A stretch of 64,000 nucleotides of DNA from Nomia melanderi (lineage: Eukaryota; Arthropoda; Insecta; Hymenoptera; Halictidae). Made by a program: the position numbers and the translations under genes. Below, one piece after another: positions 37,580 through 47,971 of the stretch. How positions within the stretch are numbered: position 1 is the first letter of the stretch; each line of letters begins with the position of its first letter. Below the pieces are notes generated by a model. It was given only the letters and a program-made list of their open reading frames with translations, was not told the origin of the DNA and did not search any database. The stretch lies in contig NW_027475141.1 in assembly GCF_051020985.1 (NCBI RefSeq), positions 2,232,001 to 2,296,000 on the forward strand, given 5' to 3'.

Positions 37580-38117
37580 ATGCGCCAGGGCCTCCTACAG
37601 ACAATGCACTTTGATTTATTGCGCTATTTGTAATAGCACCCGAGATATCACCAGATATATATTGGATTTTTCCCTGACCCTGACTGTCCGGCCCCATGGG
37701 ACGGTCATTTTCTCGGCCCCTGGAGGTCCAAGGTCGTTCCTGCTGCAAAGAATCATGCGCCAAGGCTTCCTGGAGACAACGCACTTTGATTTATCGCGCT
37801 ATCTCTAATAGCACCCGAGATATCACCAGATAAATATTTGATTTTTCCCCGACCCTGAGTGTCCGGCCCCATGAGACGGTGGTTTTCTCGGACCCTGGTG
37901 ATCCGAGTCCGTTCCTGCTGCACAGATGCATGCCCCAGGGCCTCCTGCAGATAATTCACTGTGGTTTATTGCGCTATCTCTAATAGCACCCGAGATATCA
38001 CCAGATATATATTGGATTTTCCCCTGACCCTGAGTGTCCGGCCAGATGAGACTGTGGTTTTCTCGGCCCCTGGTGGTCCGATGTCGTTCCCGCTGCACAG
38101 ACTCATGCGCCAGGGCC
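37580..38117. repeat. Three-monomer block, partner at 38980-39517
   Basis: Linked variants (CATGGGACGGTCATTTTC, CTGGAGGTCCAAGG, CTGGAGACAACGCAC, GATAAATATTTG, CGGCCAGATGAGACTG) recur exactly 1400 bp downstream. The first monomer recurs again at 46.39-46.55 kb. Confidence 0.8.
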
Positions 38118-38979
38118 TCCTCCAGATAATTCACTTTAGTTTATTGCGCTATCTCTAATAGCACCCGAGATTTCACCAGATATATATTGGATTTTCCCCA
38201 GACCCTGAGTGTCCGGCCCCATGAGACGGTGGCTTTCTCGGCCCCTGGTGGTCCGAGGTCGTTCCCGCTGCCCAGATTCATGCGCCAGGGCCTCCTACAG
38301 ACAATGCACTATGATTTATTGCGCTATCTGTAATAGCACCCGCGAAAGATCCATATATATGCTCGATTTTTACATGACTTTGGGTGACGGAAACCGAAAA
38401 TCTGTAATTTTCTCGGCCCCGTGTATTCCGATGTCGTTCCTGCAGCACAGATTCATGCGACAGGGCCTCCTACGGACAATGCACTTTGATTTATTGCGCT
38501 ATCTGTAATAGCACCCGAGATAGCACCAGATATATATCGGATTTTTCCCTGACCCTGAGTGTCCGGCCCCATGAGACGGTGGTTTTCCCGGCCACTGGTG
38601 GTCCGAGGTCGTTCCCGCTGCACAGATTCATGCGCCAGGGCATCCTACAGACAATGCACTTTGATTTATTGCCCTATCTGTAATAGCACCCGAGAAGGCA
38701 CCATATATATGCTGGATTTTTACATGACTTTGGGTGACGGATACCGAAAATCTGTAATTTTCTCGGCCCCTGGTGGTCCGATGTCGTTCCTGCCGCACAG
38801 ATTCATGCGCGAGGGCCTCCTGCAGATAATTCACTTTGGTTTATTGCGCTATCTCTAATAGCACCCGGGACATCACCAGATAAATATTTGATTTTTCCCT
38901 GACCCTGAGTGTCCGGCCCCATGAGACGGTGGTTTTCTCGGACCCTGGTGATCCGAGGTCGTTCCCGCTGCCTAGATTC

Positions 38980-39517
38980 ATGCGCCAGGGCCTCCTACAG
39001 ACAATGCACTTTGATTTATTGCGCTATCTGTAATAGCACCCGAGATATCACCAGATATATATTGGATTTTTCCCTGACCCTGACTGTCCGGCCCCATGGG
39101 ACGGTCATTTTCTCGGCCCCTGGAGGTCCAAGGTCGTTCCTGCTGCAAAGAATCATGCGCCAAGGCTTCCTGGAGACAACGCACTTTGATTTATCGCGCT
39201 ATCTCTAATAGCACCCGAGATATCACCAGATAAATATTTGATTTTTCCCCGACCCTGAGTGTCCGGCCCCATGAGACGGTGGTTTTCTCGGACCCTGGTG
39301 ATCCGAGTCCGTTCCTGCTGCACAGATGCATGCCCCAGGGCCTCCTGCAGATAATTCACTGTGGTTTATTGCGCTATCTCTAATAGCACCCGAGATATCA
39401 CCAGATATATATTGGATTTTCCCCTGACCCTGAGTGTCCGGCCAGATGAGACTGTGGTTTTCTCGGCCCCTGGTGGTCCGATGTCGTTCCCGCTGCACAG
39501 ACTCATGCGCCAGGGCC
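38980..39517. repeat. Second copy of the 37580-38117 block
   Basis: It matches 37580-38117 apart from few substitutions (for example T at 37628 against C at 39028). It ends within a monomer, where the partner reads CTCCTCCAGATAATTC and this copy CTCCTACAGACAATGC. Confidence 0.8.
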
Positions 39518-39911
39518 TCCTACAGACAATGCACGTTGATTTATTGCGCTATCTGCAATAGCACCCGAGATATCACCAGATATATATTGGATTTTTCCCT
39601 GACCCTGAATGACCGGCCCCATGAGACGGTGCTTTTCTATGCCCCTGGTGGTCCGAGGTCGTTCTCGCTGCACCGATTCATGCGCCAGGGCATCCTACAG
39701 ACAATGCACTTTGATTTCTTGCCCTATCTGTAATAGCACCCGAGAAAGCACCATATATATTCTGGATTTTTACATGACTTTGGGTGACGGATACAGAAAA
39801 TCTGTAATTTTCTCGGCCCCTGGTGGTCCGATGTCGTTCCTGCTGCACAGATTCATGGGCCAGAGCCTCCTGCAGATAATTCACTTTGGTTTATTGCACT
39901 ATCTCTAACAG

Positions 39912-40611
39912 CACCCGAGATATCACCAGATATATATTGGATTTTCCCCTGACCCTGAGTGTCCGGCGCCATGAGACTGTGCTTTTCTAGGCCCCTGGTG
40001 GTCCGAGGTCGTTCCCGCTGCACCGATTCATGTGCCAGGGCATCCTACAGACAATGCACTTTGATTTCTTGCCCTATCTGTAATAGCACCCGAGAAAGCA
40101 CCATATATATTCTGGATTTTTACATGACTTTGGGTGACGGATACAGAAAATCTGTAATTTTCTCGGCCCCTGGTGGTCCGATGTCGTTCCTGCTGCACAG
40201 ATTCATGCGCCAGAGCCTCCTGCAGATAATTCACTTTGGTTTATTGCACTATCTCTAATAGCACCCGAGATATCACCAGATATATAATGGATTTTTCCCT
40301 GACCCTGACAGTCCGGCCCCATGAGACGGTGGTTTTCTCGGCCCCTGGTAGTCCGAGGTCGTTCCCGCTGCACAGATTCATGCGCCCGGGCATCCTGCAG
40401 ATAATTCACTTTGGTTTATTGCGCTATCTCTAATAGCACCCGAGATATCACCAGATATATATTGGATTTTTCCCTGACCATGAGTGTCCGGCCCCATGAG
40501 ACGGTGGTTTTCTCGGCCCCTGGAGGTCCAAGGTCGTTCCCGCTGCACAGATTCATGCGCGAGGGCCTCCTGCAGATAATTCACTTTGCTGTATTGCACT
40601 ATCTCTAATAG
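39912..40611. repeat. Higher-order unit, short copy (4 monomers)
   Basis: It begins with a monomer carrying GGCGCCATGAGACTGTGC and TTTTCTAGGCCC, followed by a type B monomer, then one with ATATAATGG and CTGACAGTCC, then a fourth. The first three correspond to the first three monomers of the 5-monomer units that follow. Confidence 0.75.
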
Positions 40612-41486
40612 CACCCGAGATATCACCAGATATATATTGGATTTTCCCCTGACCCTGAGAGTCCGGCGCCATGAGACTGTGCTTTTCTAGGCCCCTGGTG
40701 GTTCGAGGTCGTTCCCGCTGCACCGATTCATGCGCCAGGGCATCCTACAGACAATGCACTTTGATTTCTTGCGCTATCTGTAATAGCACCCGAGAAAGCA
40801 CCATATATATTCTGGATTTTTACATGACTTTGGGTGACGGATACAGAAAATCTGTAATTTTCTCGGCCCCTGGTGGTCCGATGTCGTTCCTGCTGCACAG
40901 ATTCATGCGCCAGAGCCTCCTGCGGATAATTCACTTTGGTTTATTGCACTATCTCTAATAGCACCCGAGATATCACCAGATATATAATGTATTTTTCCCT
41001 GACCCTGACAATCCGGCCCCATGAGACGGTGGTTTTCTCGGCCCCTGGTGGTCCGAGGTCGTTCCCGCTGCACAGATTCATGCGCCCGGGCGTCCTGCAG
41101 ATAATTCACTTTGGTTTATTGCGCTATCTCTAATAGCACGCGAGATATCACCAGATATATATTGGATTTTTCCCTGACTCTGAGTGTCCGGCCCCAGGAG
41201 ACGGTGGTTTTCTTGGCCCCTGGTGGTCCGAGGTCTTTCCCGCTGCACAGAATCATGCGCCTGGGCTTCCTGCAGACAATGCACTTTGATTTATTGCGCT
41301 ACCTCTAATAGCACCCGAGATATCACCAGATATATGCTGGATTTTTCCCTGACCCGGACAGTCCGGCCCCATGTGTCGGTGGTTTTCTCGGCCCCTGGTG
41401 GTCCGAGGTCGTTGCCGCTGCACAGATTCATGCGCCCGGGCGTCCTGCAGATAATTCACTTTGGTTTATTGCGCTATCTCTAATAG
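40612..41486. repeat. Higher-order unit of 5 monomers, copy 1 (875 bp)
   Basis: The monomer order is GGCGCC/TTCTAGG type, type B with AGAAAGCACC, ATATAATG type, GGCCCCAGGAGACGG type, and ATATGCTGG with GACCCGGACAGTCC. The fifth monomer ends in GCGCCCGGGCGTCCTGCAG, like the third, so its tail looks exchanged. Confidence 0.8.
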
Positions 41487-42361
41487 CACCCGAGATATCA
41501 CCAGATATATATTGGATTTTCCCCTGACCCTGAGAGTCCGGCGCCATGAGACTGTGCTTTTCTAGGCCCCTGGTGGTTCGAGGTCGTTCCCGCTGCACCG
41601 ATTCATGCGCCAGGGCATCCTACAGACAATGCACTTTGATTTCTTGCGCTATCTGTAATAGCACCCGAGAAAGCACCATATATATTCCGGATTTTTACAT
41701 GACTTTGGGTGACGGATACAGAAAATCTGTAATTTTCTCGGCCCCTGGTGGTCCGATGTCGTTCCTGCTGCACAGATTCATGCGCCAGAGCCTCCTGCGG
41801 ATAATTCACTTTGGTTTATTGCACTATCTCTAATAGCACCCGAGATATCACCAGATATATAATGGATTTTTCCCTGACCCTGACAATCCGGCCCCATGAG
41901 ACGGTGGTTTTCTCGGCCCCTGGTGGTCCGAGGTCGTTCCCGCTGCACAGATTCATGCGCCCGGGCGTCCTGCAGATAATTCACTTTGGTTTATTGCGCT
42001 ATCTCTAATAGCACCCGAGATATCACCAGATATATATTGGATTTTTCCCTGACTCTGAGTGTCCGGCCCCAGGAGACGGTGGTTTTCTTGGCCCCTGGTG
42101 GTCCGAGGTCTTTCCCGCTGCACAGAATCATGCGCCTGGGCTTCCTGCAGACAATGCACTTTGATTTATTGCGCTACCTCTAATAGCACCCGAGATATCA
42201 CCAGATATATGCTGGATTTTTCCCTGACCCGGACAGTCCGGCCCCATGTGTCGGTGGTTTTCTCGGCCCCTGGTGGTCCGAGGTCGTTGCCGCTGCACAG
42301 ATTCATGCGACAGGGCCTCCAGCAGACAATTAACTTTGATTTTTCGAGGTATCTCTAATAG
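41487..42361. repeat. Higher-order unit of 5 monomers, copy 2 (875 bp)
   Basis: It repeats copy 1 at exactly 875 bp with few substitutions. The fifth monomer keeps a different tail (GCGACAGGGCCTCCAGCAG and TTTTTCGAGG), which recurs in the 9-monomer unit. Its last two monomers are also the first two of that unit. Confidence 0.8.
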
Positions 42362-43561
42362 CACCCGAGATATCACCAGATATATAATGGATTTTTCCCT
42401 GACCCTGACAGTCCGGCCCCATGAGACGGTGGTTTTCTTGGCCCCTGGTGGTCCGAGGTCGTTCCCGCTGCACAGATGCATGCGCCAGGGCCTCCTGCGG
42501 ATAATTCAATTTCGTTTATTGCGCTATCTCTAATAGCACCCGAGATATCACCAGATATATAATGGATTTTTCCCTGACCCTGACAGTCCGGCCCCATGAG
42601 ACGTTGGTTTTCTTGGCCCCTGGTGGTCCGAGGTCGTTCCCGCTGCACAGATGCATGCGCCAGGGCCTCCTCCAGATAATTCACTTTAGTTTATTGCGCT
42701 ATCTCTAATAGCACCCGAGATATCACCAGATATATATTGGATTTTTCCCTGACCCTGAGTGTCCGGCCCCATGAGACGGTGGTTTTCTTGGCCCCTGGTG
42801 GTCCGAGGTCGTTCCCGCTGCACAGATGAATGCGCCAGGGCCTCCTCCAGATAATTCACTTTAGTTTATTGCGCTATCTCTAATAGCACCCGAGATTTCA
42901 CCAGATATATATTGGATTTTCCCCTGACCCTGAGTGTCCGGCCCAATGAGACGGTGGCTTTCTCGGCCCCTGGTGGTCCGAGGTCATTCCCGCTGCCCAG
43001 ATTCATGCGCCAGGGCCTCCAACAGACAATGCACTATGATTTATTGCGCTATCTGTAGTAGCACCCGAGATATCACCACATATATATTGGATTTTTCCCT
43101 GACCCTGAGCGTCCGGCCCCATGAGACGGTGATTTTCTCGGCCCCTGGTGGTCCGTGGTCGTTCCTGCTGCACCGATTCAAGCGCCAGGGCATTCTACTG
43201 TCAATGCACTTTGATTTATTGCCCTATCTCTAATAGCACCCGAGATATCACCAGATATATAATGGATTTTTCCCTGACCCTGACAGTCCGGCCCCATGAG
43301 ACGGTGGCTTTCTCGGCCCCTGGTGGTCCGAGGTCTTTCCCGCTGTACAGATTCATGCGCCCGGGCCTCCTGCAGATAATTCACTTTGGTTTATTGCGCT
43401 ATCTCTAATAGCACTCGAGATATCACCAGATATATATTGGATTTTTCCCTGGACCTGAGTGTCCGGCCCCATGAGACGGTGGTTTTCTCGGAGCCTGGTG
43501 ATCCGAGGTCGTTCCCGCATCACAGATTCATGCGCGAGGGCCTCCTGCAGATAATTGACTT
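41987..43561. repeat. Higher-order unit of 9 monomers, copy 1 (1575 bp)
   Basis: The whole 1575 bp recurs at 43562-45136 in the same monomer order. It includes monomers with GGTTTTCTTGGCCCC, the CTGTAGTAGCACC junction near 43057, and the TTCAAGCGCCAGGGC variant near 43187. It overlaps the end of the preceding 5-monomer unit. Confidence 0.85.
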
Positions 43562-45136
43562 TGGTTTATTGCGCTATCTCTAATAGCACCCGAGATATCA
43601 CCAGATATATATTGGATTTTTCCCTGACTCTGAGTGTCCGGCCCCAGGAGACGGTGGTTTTCTTGGCCCCTGGTGGTCCGAGGTCTTTCCCGCTGCACAG
43701 AATCATGCGCCTGGGCTTCCTGCAGACAATGCACTTTGATTTATTGCGCTACCTCTAATAGCACCCGAGATATCACCAGATATATGCTGGATTTTTCCCT
43801 GACCCGGACAGTCCGGCCCCATGTGTCGGTGGTTTTCTCGGCCCCTGGTGGTCCGAGGTCGTTGCCGCTGCACAGATTCATGCGACAGGGCCTCCAGCAG
43901 ACAATGAACTTTGATTTTTCGAGGTATCTCTAATAGCACCCGAGATATCACCAGATATATAATGGATTTTTCCCTGACCCTGACAGTCCGGCCCCATGAG
44001 ACGGTGGTTTTCTTGGCCCCTGGTGGTCCGAGGTCGTTCCCGCTGCACAGATGCATGCGCCAGGGCCTCCTGCGGATAATTCACTTTCGTTTATTGCGCT
44101 ATCTCTAACAGCACCCGAGATATCACCAGATATATAATGGATTTTTCCCTGACCCTGACAGTCCGGCCCCGTGAGACGTTGGTTTTCTTGGCCCCTGGTG
44201 GTCCGAGGTCGTTCCCGCTGCACAGATGCATGCGCCAGGGCCTCCTCCAGATAATTCACTTTAGTTTATTGCGCTATCTCTAATAGCACCCGAGATATCA
44301 CCAGATATATATTGGATTTTTCCCTGACCCTGAGTGTCCGGCCCCATGAGACGGTGGTTTTCTTGGCCCCTGGTGGTCCGAGGTCGTTCCCGCTGCACAG
44401 ACGAATGCGCCAGGGCCTCCTCCAGATAATTCACTTTAGTTTATTGCGCTATCTCTAATAGCACCCGAGATTTCACCAGATATATATTGGATTTTCCCCT
44501 GACCCTGAGTGTCCGGCCCAATGAGACGGTGGCTTTCTCGGCCCCTGGTGGTCCGAGGTCATTCCCGCTGCCCAGATTCATGCGCCAGGGCCTCCTACAG
44601 ACAATGCACTATGATTTATTGCGCTATCTGTAGTAGCACCCGAGATATCACCAGATATATATTGGATTTTTCCCTGACCCTGAGCGTCCGGCCCCATGAG
44701 ACGGTGATTTTCTCGGCCCCTGGTGGTCCGTGGTCGTTCCTGCTGCACCGATTCAAGCGCCAGGGCATTCTACTGACAATGCACTTTGATTTATTGCCCT
44801 ATCTCTAATAGCACCCGAGATATCACCAGATATATAATGGATTTTTCCCTGACCCTGACAGTCCGGCCCCATGAGACGGTGGCTTTCTCGGCCCCTGGTG
44901 GTCCGAGGTCTTTCCCGCTGTACAGATTCATGCGCCCGGGACTCCTGCAGATAATTCACTTTGGTTTATTGCGCTATCTCTAATAGCACTCGAGATATCA
45001 CCAGATATTTATTGGATTTTTCCCTGGACCTGAGTGTCCGGCCCCATGAGACGGTGGTTTTCAGGGACCCTGGTGATCCGAGGTCGTTCCCGCTGCACAG
45101 ATTCATGCGCGAGGGCCTCCTGCAGATAATTTACTT
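43562..45136. repeat. Higher-order unit of 9 monomers, copy 2 (1575 bp)
   Basis: It is a tandem copy of 41987-43561 with scattered substitutions (ACAATGAACTT against ACAATTAACTT; CCCCGTGAGACG against CCCCATGAGACG). Similarity weakens in the last monomer, where TTTTCAGGGACCC replaces TTTTCTCGGAGCC. Confidence 0.85.
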
Positions 45137-45869
45137 TGGTTTATTGCACTATCTGTAATAGCAACCGAGATATCACCAGATATATATTGGATTTTTCGCT
45201 GACTCTGTGTGTCCGGCCCCATGAGACGGTGGTTTTCTTGGCCCCTGGTGGTCCGAGGTCGTTCCCGCTGCACAGATGCATGCGCCAGGGCCTCCTGCAG
45301 ATAATTCACTTTCGTTTATTGCGCTATCTCTAATAGCACCCGAGATATCACCAGATATATATTGGATTTTTCCCTGACTCTGAGTGTCCGGCCCCATGAG
45401 ACGGTGGTTTTCTTGGCCCCTGGTGGTCCGAGGTCGTTCCCGCTGCACAGATGAATGCGCCAGGGCCTCCTCCAGATAATTCACTTTAGTTTATTGCGCT
45501 ATCTCTAATAGCACCCGAGATTTCACCAGATATATAGTGGATTTTCCCCTGACCCTGAGTGTCCGGCCCCATGAGACGGTGGCTTTCTCGGCCCCTGGTG
45601 GTCCGAGGTCGTTCCCGCTGCCCAGATTCATGCGCCAGGGCCTCCTACAGACAATGCACTATGATTTATTGCGCTATCTGTAATAGCACCCGCGAAAGCT
45701 CCATATATATGCTCGATTTTTACATGACTTTGGCTGACGGATACCGAAAATCTGTAATTTTCTCGGCCTCTGGTGGTCCGATGTCGTTCCCGCTGCACAG
45801 ATTCATTCGCCAGTGCCTCCCGCAGACAAAGCACTTTGATTTATCGCGCTATCTCTAATTGCACCCGAG

Positions 45870-46383
45870 ATATCACCAGATATATATTGGATTTTTCACC
45901 GACCCTGAGTGTCGGGCCCCATGAGACGGTGGTTTTCTCGGCCCCTGTGGGCCCTAGGTCGTTGCCGCTGCACAGATTCATGCGCCAGGGTCTCCCGTTG
46001 ACAAAGCACTTTGATTTATCGCGCTATCTCTAATTGCACCCGAGATATCACCAGATATATATTGGATTTTTCACTGACCCTGAGTGTCCGGCCCCATGAG
46101 ACGGTGGTTTTCTCGGCCCCTGGGGGCCCTAGGTCGTTGCCGCTGCACAGATTCATGCGCCAGGGTCTCCCGCAGACAAAGCACTTTGGTTTATTGCGCT
46201 ATCTGTAATAGCACCCGAGATATCACCAGATATATGCTGGATTTTTACATGACCTTGGGTGACGGATTCCGAATATCTGTAATTTTCTCGGCCCCTCGTG
46301 GTCCGAGGTCGTTCCTGCTGCACAGATTCATTCTCCAGGGCCTCCTACAGACAATGCACTTTGATTTATTGCGCTATCTGTAA
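45870..46383. repeat. Block related to 33.10-33.61 kb
   Basis: It shares GGGGGCCCTAGGTCG, CTCTAATTGCACC, the type B monomer with GATTCCGAATATC, and TTCATTCTCCAG with 33.1-33.6 kb, at an offset of about 12772 bp. Confidence 0.7.
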
Positions 46384-46386
46384 TAG

Positions 46387-46711
46387 CACCCGAGATATCA
46401 CCAGATATATATTGGATTTTTCCCTGACCCTGACTGTCCGGCCCCATGGGACGGTCATTTTATCGGCCCCTGGAGGTCCAAGGTCGTTCCTGCTGCAAAG
46501 AATCATGCGCCAAGGCTTCCTGGAGACAACGCACTTTGATTTATCGCGCTATCTATAATAGCACCCGAGATATCACAAGATATATATTGGATTTTCCCCT
46601 GACACTGAGTGTCCGGCCCCATGAGACGGTGGTTGTCCCGGCCCCTGGTGGTTCGAGGTCGTTCCCGTTGCACAGATTCATGCGCCAGGGCCTCCTGCAG
46701 ATAATTCACTT
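46387..46711. repeat. Junction of two blocks that lie in the opposite order at 37.3-37.8 kb
   Basis: 46387 to about 46535 matches 37637-37785 (offset 8750 bp, 50 monomers). From about 46551 (ATCTATAATAGC, then GATATCACAAG and GTTGTCCCGG) it matches 37276 onwards (offset 9275 bp, 53 monomers). The join lies in the shared CACTTTGATTTATCGCGC. Confidence 0.75.
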
Positions 46712-47971
46712 TGGTTTATTGCGCTATCTCTAATAGCACCCGAGATATCACCAGATATATATTGGATTTTCCCCTGACCCTGAGTGTCCGGCCCCATGAG
46801 ACGGTGGTTGTCTCGGCCCCTGGTGGTCCGATGTCGTTCCCGCTGCTCAGACTAATGCGCCAGGGCCTCCTGCAGACAATGTACTTTGATTTATCGCGCT
46901 ATCTCTAATAGCACCCGAGATATCACCAGATATATATTGGATTTTCCCCTGACCCTGAGTGTCCGGCCCCATGAGACGGTGGTTGTCTCGCCCCTGGTGG
47001 TCCGAGGTCGATCCCGCTGCACAGACTCATGCGCCAGGGCCTCCTGCAGACAATGTACTTTGCTTTATCGCGCTATCTCTAATAGCACCCGAGATATCAC
47101 CAGATATATATTGGATTTTTCCGTGACCCTGAGTGTCCGGCCCCATGAGACGATGTTTGTCTCGGCCCCTGGTGGTCCGAGGTCGTACCCGCTGCACAGA
47201 TTCATGCGCCAGGGCCTCCTGCAGATAACTCACTTTGGTTTATTGCTCTATCTCTAATAGCACCCGAGATATCACCAGATATATATTGGATTTTTCCCTG
47301 ACCCTGAGTGTCCGGCCCCATGAGACGGTGGTTTTCTCGGCCCCTGGTTGTCCGAGGTCTTTCCCGCTGCACAGACTCATGCGCCAGGGCCTCCTACAGA
47401 CAATGCACATTGATTTGTTGCGCTATCTGTAATAGCACCCGAGATATCACCAGATATATAGTGGATTTTTCCCTGACCCTGAGTGTCCCGCCCCATGAGT
47501 CGGTGGTTTTCTTGGCCGCAGGTGGTCCGAGGTCGTTCCCGCTGCGCAGATTCATGCGCCAGGGCCTCCTACAGACAATGCACTTTGATTTATTGCGCTA
47601 TCTGTAATAGCACCCGAGATATCACCAGATATATATTTGATTTTTCCCTGACCCTGAGTGTCCGGCCCCATGAGACGGTGGTTTTCTCAGCCCCTGGTGG
47701 TCCGAGGTCGTTCCCGTTGCACAGATTCATGCGCGAGGGCCTCCTGCAGATAATTCACTTTGGTTTATTGCGCTATCTCTAATAGCACCCGAGATATCAC
47801 CAGATATAGAATGGATTTTTCCCTGACCCTGACAGTCCGGCCCCATGAGACGGTGGTTTTCTTGGCCCCTGGTGGTCCGAGGCCGTTCCCGCTGCACAGA
47901 TGCATGCGCCAGGGCCTCCTGCAGATAATTCACTTTCGTTTATTGCGCTATCTCTAATAGCACCCGAGATG

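Larger units (their letters stand above)
35000..47700. repeat. Domain 6: length-stable region with several higher-order units
   Basis: Landmarks at 35511, 36386, 37961, 39361, 40236, 41111, 41986, 43386, 44961, 46011 and 46886 are all exact multiples of 175 apart: 65 monomers, 11375 bp, with no net indel. Higher-order units of 8 (1400 bp), 5 (875 bp) and 9 monomers (1575 bp) follow one another. At 45.87-47.6 kb, pieces related to 33.1-33.6, 37.6, 37.3 and 35.3-36 kb are joined in a new order. Confidence 0.75.
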
